Source: Cliona cf. orientalis
Lineage: Eukaryota; Porifera; Demospongiae; Clionaida; Clionaidae
Reading direction: 5' to 3'
DNA length: 64,000 nt
Assembly (NCBI GenBank): GCA_963930775.1
Contig: OZ005697.1
Location: 8,082,292 to 8,146,291 of the forward strand
A program made the translations under genes and the position numbers. The stretch's first letter is position 1. Each line of letters starts with the position of its first letter. Positions 56,101-64,000 of this stretch are shown piece after piece. Under the pieces are notes generated by a model that did no database searches, had not been told where the DNA came from, and saw nothing but the letters and a program-made list of their open reading frames with translations.

Positions 56101-59100
56101 ACTTCTCAGTGAGGCATCTGTAGTGTATTGAACTGCATACAGTGGAATACTTCGCATTCCATAATCTGGAGCACTTGACACTAATCCTTAGAGTGTGGAC
56201 GTGTGTGAACCTTGCACCCCAGCTATTGCACACTCTTGCATGTGGAGAAAAAATTTTGACAGTGTGCATTTAATTCACTGTAATTAGTTCTCAATTGGGC
56301 ATCTGTAGTGCGTAGGTACATTATAGATTGTGGGAATGAAGCCATTTGGTTCTGGTAACCGGTAGCTACAAGCACTCAGTCAAGTGTACTGGCATCCCTG
56401 TACAGTGTATGTATCATTTCAGTTGTGGACATTTTCTCCTCTTACATTTAATTGTTCATGTATGTGCATAGATTATAGCAATTTTTAAAGTATACTTGAT
56501 TACTTAATAATTATTATTAATTGCTCAGTTCTGAAATCAGATTTTATCCTGAGCTTTTACACTGTATATGTATACATGTACGTTAGGATTGAATCTTCAC
56601 CCCCAAGGATTTACCAATTTTAAGTCTTGATTGCATATGCATGTACACATGTCCAGCTCTGATTACATGTACATGCATGTACATGCATGGGTGGTGGAGT
56701 ACACATGATGAGTTCCTACATGCAAGCCAGTGATGTGTGCGTGCAGTACGTATACATGTGTCACTTCTAGAGTTTTCTTTTGCATGGGTGTACACACGTG
56801 CATGCTCTTACGTGCCATATGAGTGTCAGGTACACCATATTTCGGATGTACTGTGCTTACGCATATTATTTTTATAGGGTCAAAGGATAACTATTTGCCC
56901 ACCTTTATATTAACACTTGTGAATTACCAGCACGGCTGGTAAGGTTCATAGCAGAAGTGAGGGAGAGTGTTACACACACACAAGTACAATAATATAATAT
57001 GCATCAGAGAAATGAATTACACATCCACATGTACATGTAACATGTAACATACATGCACATGTACACAGGTGGCCTCATTTCCTCTGCCAAGTATAATAAT
57101 AATAATTATACCATGGCTATATATAGTATTACTGGCCCGGTATCTACATTACGTAACATGTATGCACCATGTGGGTTTTCCGGTAGTGATTTGAAACTGT
57201 CAGGTCCAAATAGCAGATGTACTATGTGTAATTTATATGGTGTCCATGCGTTGGTACCTGCTGCTACCATGGCGATCTATAACACACCTTAAAACCATTG
57301 AAAAGACCCCCCACCACACCACTATTATACTACTTAGGGAATACCACAGATAGTTGGGAAGGGTTTGCAAACACTGCAAGTTATGGACTCGTACTACATA
57401 CATGTAATAATAGCTGTAAAGGCTGGTACCAAGCACTTATGGGTAATGCACTTAGCGAAAATATTATTGCTACAGTAATTAGTGCTGGATCAAAGCTTTA
57501 GAGCCAGTGTGAGTGCGTGTGTGTAACTTAGCGAAAATTAGTTCGTGTGCACACGGTGTGCTTAGCATCAAACGCTCGAGTGTGCACACACCTAGTTAGC
57601 GCAATAGCTCCCTTGCTTTTTAGTGGTGAGATAAACTCTTCCTTCAAAAGATTCCCCTCTGAAAGTGTGAAATTTGAAACAATAATATTTTTATCGAATT
57701 TTGTATTAAGGAGTCAACCTACACTATGTGAAATAATTATAGTAATCATGTGTGTAGCTACCGACAATTATTGGGTATAAATAAATAATCATCAGACCCT
57801 ATAATTTCTCAGAAATGTTTGTGCATAGTGTCTATAAGGAGTTATTAAGACGAAGAGGAAATTGTACAAATAGTTTGGGGAAAAGGTAATTGAATGAGCA
57901 TGCAGTGACAGCAGTTGATAGAATATTTCAGTGATTGAGGAACATTCTAGACTAAGACTAGGATGTTTGCTCTAGTATAGTGCAATGGGAATTATCTGAG
58001 TGTGTGGGAAAATACAATGATTTGGGAGAAAGACTAATTACTATAGTGAGCATACACAGTGCAGTTTAAAATTGGAAAATGCTCTTTAATATCAAGAAAG
58101 AGATGGAGAGAGAGGGAGAGAGGAGAGAGGGAGAGGGAGAAAGAGAGAAAGAGAGATGAGTACAGGGAGGGAGGGAGAGAGAGTCTAAATAATAATAATA
58201 TATACTGTGTTTGCCTATCTACCAAATGAATGTTGATGTTGACATTAATTTTTTCAATGGCATCATAATCAATTTAGAACAACAATATCCCTTGGCCTGT
58301 CCATTTCGTACGCGTAGGGGTCTTAACTTTGGCAACTTTTATCTCCTGTTATTGATATTAGCACAGTAAACTTCCAGTTACACATCAGTGACAGTCAAAG
58401 GTGATGAATTAACTTTCTTTATTGGGTGAGATGGGTGGGGGGACTCACTATAATATTGATTCAGAAGAGTAGCTACATGTAGGGGAAATGGGATATGCAT
58501 TATAGCATTATGCACCAATTATGTTCCAAAATTGTATTAATCAACTGTATTATGATATGTCACAGTGACTCACTACCCGTTGTTTTATTTTGAGAGAGCT
58601 CACTCACGTCAACATCCTCTTGAATGTATTTAACACAACAAAATGTGTCATATCCTCATAAACATTTCAAACCGTTGGCTGTATTAGTGCAAGTGTTATG
58701 GGTAATCCCCTCCAAAACAAGCTAAAAAGCCTTATATACATTTGATTATTTCCTGGACTTGCAAAGTCAACATATTCACGTCTCCAACATCAGCAACCAG
58801 TCACTGGATTACCTACACTGGTACATATTACACAATGAACCGCTTTTGTAGTGCACAATTGTATTAGTAGGTATTTTTTATTGGACTATTATTTTGATAT
58901 TAACTTAATTAATATGTGCACTTTTCAGGAGGGTTTGGTGAAGCTATTGCTTGATGCTGGAGCAAACATTGATGCACAGTCAGTGAACGGAGGGACGCCA
59001 ATCATGAGAGCAATTGAAACATCACAGAAGGATGTTGTCAAGCTACTTATTGAAAGAGGGTATGACGCTATCTCCTTTCTCTCTCCCTCTCTCTCTCTCT

Positions 59101-62100
59101 CTTTCTCGCCCCTATATTCATTTCTTCTCCCTCTCAGAGCCAAGGTGACTATTGAGAACAAGCATGGTGACACAGCCCTGGACGTTGCTAGGAATTGGGG
59201 TGATGATTTCATCTATGCTATAGTCTATGCCAAAATGGCCAGCCTTCCTCCAGTCGTCAGCAAGAAAGGTATACCAACTCACACATACACACAGACACAT
59301 GTAACTACAGAAATGTATATAATAAGTTCAGGCTTAACCTAATATGGATGAGGGTCTTACATTCATTATCTATGTTGATAGGTAGCAGCCAAACTTTCTT
59401 TTGTATTTGTGTTTGGGTTTGCGTTCATGTCTTGAGGTATAGAAACAGTGCACTGACATTACCATATTATACACTGTATATAAAGGTATGGAAAAACAAC
59501 ACTTGACAGCCTCTTAGGCTATTAGCAACCTGTTTCCCAATAATTATTTAGCAGTACCTTGATCATGACAGTCTGGTTCAACACAGAGATCGAATTAGCA
59601 ACCATATTCTCTTTTTTTTTTCTCTCTTCTCTCTATTTGAATTTCAGCAGGTCACCACTATACCCAGTACTATAGACAGGTCTCCCAGCTAAATAACATG
59701 TGTGCATGTAGGTAATAGGCTCAAAGCTTAAGAGAAGCCTACAACAATGACAGTGGCTCTCTTTTAAGCTGGGACTCTAACACAACTAGGTGGCTAGGTT
59801 AGTGTAGTTCAAGGTGGGAGAGAGCCAGGCCTGTGGTGGACATCAAAGAACCAAAAATATGTGCACATGGTCAATACTGGGCCAGTGCATGATATGCCAT
59901 TACAATGCTGGGTGTGATACACAATGTATAAAGCTAGGCACCAGATCTCTCTCTTTCTCACGCATACTCTCTGGTTGTAAACAGGGCAATTTTAAGGTGG
60001 TTATGTATATCCGTTTGTGTCGTAAAGGGCGTCCTGTGTGACCATCTGTGTGCGTATTGAACTGTAGTGGCGAGATAAAGATCCAATCAGTGACCAGATG
60101 CCTCCAAGGGATACAACACAATAATATTATTATTAATTATAGTATGATAGTATTATAGTACGATATGTTGCAATAAGAGGTATGCAAAATACGCATATTA
60201 TTGTACGTACTCTGTCTGTTGGCAAATGGGCTCGAAATTGGCCCCCAATTACTCAAAGAAATTCCGCGCCGATGCAGCAAATTGCAATCCCATCGATAGC
60301 AAGAAAAAATCTCTGGCTCACATCACAAAAAGTAACCTCCATCCTTTATGGATGTATAATGTTGCATAGGTGGGGCCAGCGTGGTAATGCATAGCATGGT
60401 GTGGCATGCGTAGGGGACTTTTCCACGTGCATGTGATTTTTGCTATTGGATATATCTAGCTATCACCTGTGCTTTTGTGTTATTACCTATGAATTGATGA
60501 TATAATATTATTATTGTGATATTGAATACCACCTCATGATGGCTTGGTTAGCAAGACAGAGCCCATAGAAAGGAATACGTACCGTATGGGAGTTATTTAA
60601 ACTTCTTTTTTTTTCCGAAGCCAATTTCCGTTTCTGAATGAGCAGACTATAACGTAACGTAACCAGTCACAACAAGCTGAGCTGGCAGTTTGAACTACTG
60701 CCAAGAACAGTGTAGGGGAGTGTGGTGAGAAGGAGGCTATTGCTATGATTGATTGCATATTGGGATTAATTGATTAAGTGCTAAATTACTGTGCGAATTA
60801 ATCTGTGTACTGTCGTTAACCTCTTGTGAATGCAAATTTGTTGAAATCATCTAACGAGAAATAGTTTAAGACTAACTATGAAATGCCCATAAATTACCGT
60901 ATGGCCTAAAATATTTCATAGTTTTTGCCGAATCTCTGCTCAAAATTTTTGTGGATTGATCAAGCTATCAGCCATACATGCTTTGGCCTCAAAATTTTAT
61001 GGGAGAAAATTTCACAGCCCCTAGCTGTTCTAACCTACAAAAATTGTAGTATTTTTTATCTCGAAAAATTTTCAATCAGCTGTAAAGTTTTAATTCAAAA
61101 ATGTAGACAACTCTACACTCAATATCACATCCCATTTCTTCGTCAGCAGTAAATTTTATTTTCCTGTGCACATTCATCTGACTATGTGTATTGTTATTTG
61201 TTGTATATCATAATTTCAATCCCTCCCCTCCCCCCCCCCCCCCCCCCCCCCCCCAGTAATAATATTGTACCACTAAACTTAACTTTAATTGAAAGTTTGG
61301 GAACAGCCAGTAGACTAGACTAGACTAATGAACAAGGCATGTCCTGGTGTATTAGACTCCACCACCAGTTTAAAAACTTTTATCTATGTTTTAATTTGTT
61401 CCGGGAACCATACTACACTGATTTGTGGGGGGGGGGGAGGGGGGGGGATACTGCATCCACGTCATTGGGGTATGGGATTTGTGGTCACAGTAATATTGTT
61501 AAAGTGTCAACTAGTCCAGACTGACTGCATACCAATTGCTACGGCACATGCCAGCAGTGGGAGGAAATCAAGACTTTAATTAAGATTGGTAAGGTCGACA
61601 GACAGTCTGGATCTGATCGATCGTAAATTATAGAAACATGATTAGGAAATTAAGGATTGACTTAATTAAGAATTGCTGGCAACAGCTGCACTGTGTTTCG
61701 TACTTTGGTTGTATGCAGTATGGACGGTGGGAAAGGGAGTTAACTAACAATTGCAGAAACTACATGGTATGTATGGCAACAGATTCAATCCTATCACCTA
61801 GCTACACGTGCTGGCGTGATTATAGGAGTAATAATTAAGCAATCAGTCTCGGACATTTCACGTGATTTATTTGCCACATTGGAGAGGGATCAGGCACATA
61901 AGTATATAGTATGGCATGCAGTGACCATCTCTGCTTCTTATACGTGCATGTACAGTACAGTACATATAATATTATACATTGCACATGCACTATACATGCA
62001 TGGTACATGCATGTACTGTACATACACATAATATGATATTATTATGCGTTCTAGCGTGCGTGCATGCATGCTCACTTTCATAGGGTAGGCTGCATATTTT

Positions 62101-63278
62101 CTCGAGGATCCTACTGTCTATTGAATAACGTCCGCCACCATAATGTCTGCCCCTGTAGGCTCAACACTAGCCTAGTACGTAAGTCTAGTGGTTGGTTCCT
62201 GTGCAAACATCACGCACGCGACTACTCTTACCATACCACCTCTGGCACCACTGTTATTCAATTAATGATCAAACCAATTAGAGATCCAGATCTCGTACCA
62301 CAAGGAATAGCATCATGTAGCATTATGTACAGATAATATTATATGTGCATATACAGTTGTACTTATTATGCTGTGCTGTGTGTGCGATTATAAATGATTA
62401 CGTGAGCATTACCGTGCAATGGCATGGAGGGAGAGAGGGAGGGGAAGAGTATCATATAAATGGATGCTATCATAATGGGTACACCCAAGCCATACGTAGA
62501 CTATACACATGATACGCATATACAATGTCGCACAACGTATCTAAAGTCAAGACAGATGTTCAAAGTTGATAAGAACTTGCACCTCAGGTACCTCTGAAGT
62601 ATGCAATATTGGGACTAACCAGCCTACCATAATTAAATTTTAACCCTTAACTCTCCACAAGACTTGTTAAGAAATCAAGCCAGATGTGATCACTGCTTAT
62701 TAAAACGATTATGCCGCACTTACGCGGCCTTACATAATAGTGGGCTGCCTTAATCTCATAATGAGCAACCAAATCAGATACTTAATATCAGAATGCACAC
62801 GTTATTTGGGCGCACTTGACAATGTGCGTGTGTGGCACTTCACGCCGTGCGCCTGACGTAGGTGCAGTATATCGGGTCTACGGTTTTAAAACCAGCTGGA
62901 ATGTAGATTAGCTCGTTAATCTTTAGATATAGAATTAAATATTAATAATTGCTTATAATATTACTCTACATGCATGTGCACACGTATGTAATCCATTTAG
63001 AGAGGATGGTACATGCATGCATATGCATCCATACATAAGATCCCCCCTCCCCCCCTCCCCCCCCCCCATCAATCAAACCAATTATCATACATTCATATTA
63101 ACATTATTAAGTGCTCATATACATGTACACACACCATGTACATAATGTATACCATACTATAGGTGACAAAGGGAAGGAGAAGAAAGGAGGCGGGGCCAAG
63201 GGTGCAAAGGGCGGCGACAAGGGTAAGAAGGGCAAGAAGAAAGGAGGAAAGGATGACTCACTTCCAAAGATACTTCCT
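31425..63278 (+). CDS. ANKEF1: ANKEF1-like ankyrin-repeat / EF-hand protein, exons 1-14 (3' end off window)
   Basis: Join of 31425-31554, 31821-32015, 32524-32633, 33228-33463, 33726-33874, 34115-34287, 34466-34696, 34805-34891, 35172-35352, 39290-39464, 41085-41151, 58929-59059, 59138-59268, 63163-63278: 2112 nt, 704 codons, every junction GT-AG and in phase. Order is N-terminal ankyrin repeats (exons 1-5), a linker with LHDW (6-7), an EF-hand region (7), Lys/Gly-rich linker (8), a conserved SPWYLI segment (9), a second ankyrin block (10-13) and another Lys/Gly-rich linker (14). This is the layout of vertebrate ANKEF1, about 776 residues, so roughly 70-100 residues remain to the right. The vertebrate gene is expressed in sperm and ciliated tissue; the exact role is poorly known. 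The EF loop (DKKGEGKINYTD) lacks acidic position 3 and ends in Asp, so calcium binding is doubtful. Confidence 0.88.
31821..32015 (+). CDS. ANKEF1: ANKEF1-like exon 2: two ankyrin repeats
   Basis: Acceptor atgcag|at, donor acaa|gtaagt, phase 1 to 1. It encodes TGETALHVAVSLNHEAIV and DGLTPVMTACQYGHIQSLEQ ankyrin units. Confidence 0.9.
32524..32633 (+). CDS. ANKEF1: ANKEF1-like exon 3: ankyrin repeat
   Basis: Acceptor cccacag|tc, donor acta|gtaagc, phase 1 to 0. DNKGRTALFHCLHPTNRH parallels the vertebrate DNEGK..LFYC..PTKRH segment. Confidence 0.9.
32885..33091. mobile_element. TA-flanked MITE, 207 bp
   Basis: Ends ccgtaggacgggttttaattgcg and, inverted, ccgtaggtcgggttttaattgcg (one mismatch), flanked by TA on both sides (32883-32884, 33092-33093). 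The TA duplication suggests a Tc1/mariner-type relative. It lies in intron 3. Confidence 0.8.
33228..33463 (+). CDS. ANKEF1: ANKEF1-like exon 4: ankyrin repeats
   Basis: Acceptor actgcag|gac, donor aaag|gtacaa, phase 0 to 2. DRHGTPILCAVCEEGYDRLL and KPAIVLATEGNHTECIKLLM are ankyrin units. Confidence 0.9.
33726..33874 (+). CDS. ANKEF1: ANKEF1-like exon 5: ankyrin repeats
   Basis: Acceptor tctacag|a, donor agag|gtagaa, phase 2 to 1. AATLGHFEAIQTLSAYGADF and GENAMHFATKNYRLLC. Confidence 0.88.
33901..33992 (+). repeat. GA-rich low-complexity tract in intron 5
   Basis: Purine-only stretch dominated by (GA)n with G interruptions, filling much of the 240-bp intron. Confidence 0.9.
34115..34287 (+). 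CDS. ANKEF1: ANKEF1-like exon 6: basic linker
   Basis: Acceptor tttctag|gt, donor caaa|gtgagt, phase 1 to 0. It contains LTPQKIAKAEGYKDAMKELK, parallel to the vertebrate [20 protein letters not shown] segment. Confidence 0.88.
34466..34696 (+). CDS. ANKEF1: ANKEF1-like exon 7: EF-hand region
   Basis: Acceptor tgacag|ctt, donor tgct|gtaagg, phase 0 to 0. Begins LHDWVQVNKKAL, as in ANKEF1 (LHDWS.E...). Two EF-hand-like helices-loop units; the second loop DKKGEGKINYTD is degenerate. Confidence 0.9.
34805..34891 (+). CDS. ANKEF1: ANKEF1-like exon 8: Lys/Gly-rich linker
   Basis: Acceptor ttgcag|tcc, donor aaag|gtaagt, phase 0 to 0. SYKLGPKDDIKAKAKK then KGKKGKKGGGKKGK; the vertebrate protein has SYGPKKKEKGMGKKGKKGK here. 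Confidence 0.88.
35172..35352 (+). CDS. ANKEF1: ANKEF1-like exon 9
   Basis: Acceptor gtccag|ggt, donor ccag|gtcagt, phase 0 to 1. RFPRDRPLPHQFTDDSPWYL matches the vertebrate [20 protein letters not shown] motif, the clearest non-ankyrin signature of the family. Confidence 0.92.
35365..35555. mobile_element. MITE-like element, about 191 bp, just after exon 9
   Basis: Ends taccgtatagcgccttaatttcg and, inverted, taccatatagcacttaaatttcg. TA at both tips suggests TA target duplication. It begins only 12 bp after the exon 9 donor. Confidence 0.7.
35735..35807. repeat. Hairpin with 28-bp arms
   Basis: atagttatctgacagtaatt... (35735-35762) is inverted at 35780-35807 with one or two mismatches around a 17-base loop. 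Confidence 0.75.
37846..38290 (+). repeat. Duplicated block of about 150 bp, two copies
   Basis: The sequence gaatcacacattcacagaca through gggagccaggaaacc and ctttcttg occurs near 37850-37985 and again near 38138-38283, followed in both by cctgatgctctag. Confidence 0.8.
38971..39092 (+). repeat. Tandem repeat, 2 x about 70 bp
   Basis: gtaagtgttggcgtgggtgg...gaaattacgag...gaaatactactacg is repeated with a 14-base shortening in the second copy. Confidence 0.8.
39290..39464 (+). CDS. ANKEF1: ANKEF1-like exon 10: start of second ankyrin block
   Basis: Acceptor atttcag|ag, donor gagaggg|gtaagg read as GG|GTAAGG, phase 1 to 2. DKYNKTPLMVACSHGRLDMA parallels vertebrate [20 protein letters not shown]. 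Confidence 0.92.
39465..41084 (+). other. ANKEF1-like intron 10 (1.6 kb)
   Basis: AT-rich, no gene. A word aaaacagct(c/a)aagtagatgta occurs twice (about 39983 and 40132). Confidence 0.6.
41085..41151 (+). CDS. ANKEF1: ANKEF1-like exon 11: part of ankyrin repeat
   Basis: Acceptor catgcag|a, donor agag|gtaaga, phase 2 to 0. ADINAFDNFQWTALHHASHA matches vertebrate [20 protein letters not shown]. The repeat is completed by exon 12, 17.8 kb away. Confidence 0.9.
41981..42155. mobile_element. MITE-like element copy 1 (gggtaagcgcc family)
   Basis: Ends tagtgtactgggtaagcgcc and, inverted, taagtatcctggataaacgcc; the interior shares cagcttc.atacaaa.gtatg and ggccaaaat with 50395-50563. Confidence 0.7.
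47203..47400 (+). repeat. Duplicated block in intron 11
   Basis: The words ttacgttgctaggagtttga and ttgatcgtag occur twice, as does agaatgcattcacgat / gaacacatttatgat before them; caaggaaat and cttaatctgcatttaaa also recur (47283-47325, 47463-47490). Confidence 0.7.
49286..49440 (+). repeat. Duplicated non-coding module, copy 1, with perfect X-box
   Basis: Shares with 49786-49945 the ordered blocks gtgaagcc, ggaatgt, ttgccgtggc, a tcccacccctcccccctc-like tract and gatgagtct. Confidence 0.6.
49332..49345 (+). promoter_or_regulatory. Candidate RFX X-box, perfect consensus match
   Basis: attgccgtggcaac fits RYYNYYN(1-3)RRNRAC fully (ATTGCC GT GGCAAC). It lies within a non-coding module duplicated 500 bp downstream, where the site (gttgccgtggcgat, 49837-49850) has one mismatch. 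Confidence 0.4.
49689..49738 (+). repeat. GA microsatellite
   Basis: (GA)n with few interruptions. Confidence 0.92.
49786..49945 (+). repeat. Duplicated non-coding module, copy 2
   Basis: Diverged copy of 49286-49440, same orientation, with a decayed X-box at 49837-49850. Confidence 0.6.
50072..50190 (+). repeat. Pyrimidine (CT) tract
   Basis: Long (CT)n-rich stretch; apparent Ser/Leu frames here are artefacts. Confidence 0.92.
50395..50563. mobile_element. MITE-like element copy 2 (gggtaagcgcc family)
   Basis: Ends gtagtgtcccaggcaagc and, inverted, gtagtgtcctgggtaagc. Interior words are shared with 41981-42155. 169 bp. Confidence 0.75.
51965..52320 (+). repeat. Degenerate tandem repeat, about 3 copies
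   Basis: The phrase tcgtggtatt(t/c)taatttcatccggt...ttgcattcat recurs at about 51972, 52111 and 52269, each followed by an AT-rich stretch. Confidence 0.65.
58094..58184 (+). repeat. Purine (GA/GGGA) tract
   Basis: Low-complexity purine sequence near the end of intron 11. Confidence 0.9.
58929..59059 (+). CDS. ANKEF1: ANKEF1-like exon 12: ankyrin repeats
   Basis: Acceptor ttttcag|gag, donor agg|gtatga read as GG|GTATGA, phase 0 to 2. EGLVKLLLDAGANIDAQSVN and GGTPIMRAIETSQKDVVKLL match the vertebrate [29 protein letters not shown] segment. Confidence 0.92.
59060..59137 (+). other. ANKEF1-like intron 12 (78 bp)
   Basis: GT-AG, almost entirely pyrimidine in its middle. It is 200-fold shorter than intron 11, and the frame happens to stay open through it. 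Confidence 0.85.
59138..59268 (+). CDS. ANKEF1: ANKEF1-like exon 13: last ankyrin repeat
   Basis: Acceptor ctctcag|a, donor aaag|gtatac, phase 2 to 1. AKVTIENKHGDTALDVARNW parallels vertebrate [20 protein letters not shown]; ends in MASLPPVVSKK like DNLPKP. Confidence 0.92.
59269..63162 (+). other. ANKEF1-like intron 13 (3.9 kb)
   Basis: No gene. AT-rich, with a poly-C run (61231-61254), G-runs (61427-61447) and tacatgcatg-type palindromes (61940-62070). Confidence 0.6.
61231..61254 (+). repeat. Poly-C run
   Basis: About 24 uninterrupted C, preceded by ccctcccctc. Homopolymer length is likely unreliable. Confidence 0.9.
63163..63278 (+). CDS. ANKEF1: ANKEF1-like exon 14: Lys/Gly-rich linker
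   Basis: Acceptor actatag|gt, donor ttcct|gtaagt, phase 1 to 0. GDKGKEKKGGGAKGAKGGDK, then KKGKKKGGK and DDSLPKILP. Low complexity, but the splice phase and position fit. The next exon is beyond 64000. Confidence 0.78.
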
Positions 63279-64000
63279 GTAAGTCCATAGCTTTGTGCAT
63301 ACGCTGCACTCCATGCACTGACAGTAAAATTAATCCATGAATGAGTAATTAAATTTTGTTTAATTACCACTACAATGATAGTATTTGACCACTTCCTATC
63401 CCCCAGAGTCTGAATGTCGCTCACTGCTAGTGCTACATACATGCTTAAATAATTATGCGCATTATTCGTTGTATGGGGGATAATTGCATTTGATTTGGTG
63501 GATGTCATAATTGTTACTCGAGTGTGTGATTGTGTGTGTCACTGGAACTAGTGGTAAGCCAAGCATGGTTTGCTGTGATCTGATACGACATTGTCATTAT
63601 TAAACAGAGGATGTGATTTAACGGGTTGGCAGCTGGGCCTATGCAAACTATTGATAACAAAGCACAAAGCTCAATGGAGCATTAATGCGAAATGTGTGCG
63701 GAACCTGATGACAATGATACGTGTGTTATGAGTACTGATTGACATGCAGATTTCATCGAATCTACATGTATGACTGGCAGTGCTTACCAATGCATGTATG
63801 TATGAGAGATCAAAGAGGGACAGGGAGAGGGGGAGGAAAAGAGAGGGAGAAAGAGAAAGAGGGAGAGGGCGGGGGAGGAAAAGAGAGGGAGGAAGGGAGG
63901 GAGGGAGAGAGGGAGGAAAGAGAGAGAGGGAGGGAGAGGAAGGGAGGGAGGGAGGAGAGAGAGAACACAGACAGCGCATTTTTGTGTGCGTGTGCGTGTT
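63279..64000 (+). other. ANKEF1-like intron 14 (partial)
   Basis: No gene seen to the window end. It contains a purine-rich tract at 63804-63963. Confidence 0.6.
63804..63963 (+). repeat. Purine (GA/GGGA) tract
   Basis: Almost uninterrupted purines over 160 bp. The antisense Ser/Pro/Leu frame is an artefact. Confidence 0.92.

Larger units (their letters stand above)
41152..58928 (+). other. ANKEF1-like intron 11 (17.8 kb)
   Basis: No credible gene on either strand: frames are short, overlap repeats and show no domain. Contents: paired elements at 41981-42155 and 50395-50563; duplication near 47203-47400; a duplicated module with X-box (49286-49440, 49786-49945); GA/CT tracts; degenerate repeats at 51965-52320; a loosely repeated family with ttggcat..actgaatta words (53200-55620); and many tacatgtac palindromes. 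The length and the presence of regulatory-like words make a nested enhancer possible. Confidence 0.65.

Noticed and set aside
57053-57292. 79-codon plus-strand frame in intron 11
   Set aside because: No family resemblance, and it begins in tacatg repeats.
63107-63508. 133-codon minus-strand frame
   Set aside because: Antisense of exon 14 of the ANKEF1-like gene (Lys/Gly codons read as Phe/Pro/Leu).
63671-63979. 102-codon minus-strand Ser/Pro/Leu frame
   Set aside because: Purine tract artefact at the window end.
1-64000. tRNA or rRNA genes
   Set aside because: I looked for cloverleaf B-box words (ggttcgaatcc-like) and rRNA landmarks and found none convincing; the gttcgagac word at 9174 belongs to a hairpin repeat.

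Overview
The window is eukaryotic and almost certainly from an early-branching animal. It has a spliced ankyrin/EF-hand gene that follows vertebrate ANKEF1 through 14 exons, secreted arylsulfatases of the animal ARSB type, a Ty3/gypsy LTR retroelement, many small inverted-repeat elements and AT-rich introns. A sponge (Porifera) is my best inference, from the short introns in places, NHL-repeat and TIR content and a sulfatase expansion. The species cannot be fixed from sequence alone.

Left part (1-5803): a Ty3/gypsy element on the minus strand, from its 5' LTR (5513-5803) through gag, protease and reverse transcriptase-RNase H-integrase, running off the left edge. Gag, protease and pol share one frame, interrupted only by a TAG and a TAA. 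The element sits inside a plus-strand arylsulfatase copy, whose decayed 3' half follows directly (5804-6516).

Middle part (5804-31133): an arylsulfatase cluster. Four copies have intact single-exon frames (9994-11535 minus, 14231-15790 plus, 17394-18938 minus, 29595-31133 minus). One is broken by an 8-bp deletion (19186-20716 minus), one is split by the retroelement, and one is a short relic (13158-13390). The 9994 and 14231 copies are arms of a large inverted duplication (about 9265-11826 and 13835-16485). Its spacer holds a 352-bp element with perfect 69-bp terminal inverted repeats and a 9-bp target duplication; the matching empty site lies at about 7755.

Inside the cluster lies the most unusual gene, 21284-29247 plus. 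A TIR-domain exon, a 48-bp helical exon and a 5.4-kb exon join in consistent splice phase. They predict a protein of about 1979 residues: a TIR domain with the glutamate position of NAD-cleaving TIRs, a short charged linker, and six consecutive NHL beta-propellers. I know of no characterised TIR-NHL family.

Right part (31134-64000): ANKEF1-like gene on the plus strand, 14 exons (704 codons) in the window and the 3' end beyond the edge. It starts 291 bp from a divergent arylsulfatase in a CpG-rich shared promoter with an imperfect RFX X-box. Intron 11 is about 17.8 kb; it contains no credible gene but holds a duplicated module with a perfect X-box match, small transposable elements and low-complexity tracts. 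No tRNA, rRNA or CRISPR array was seen.
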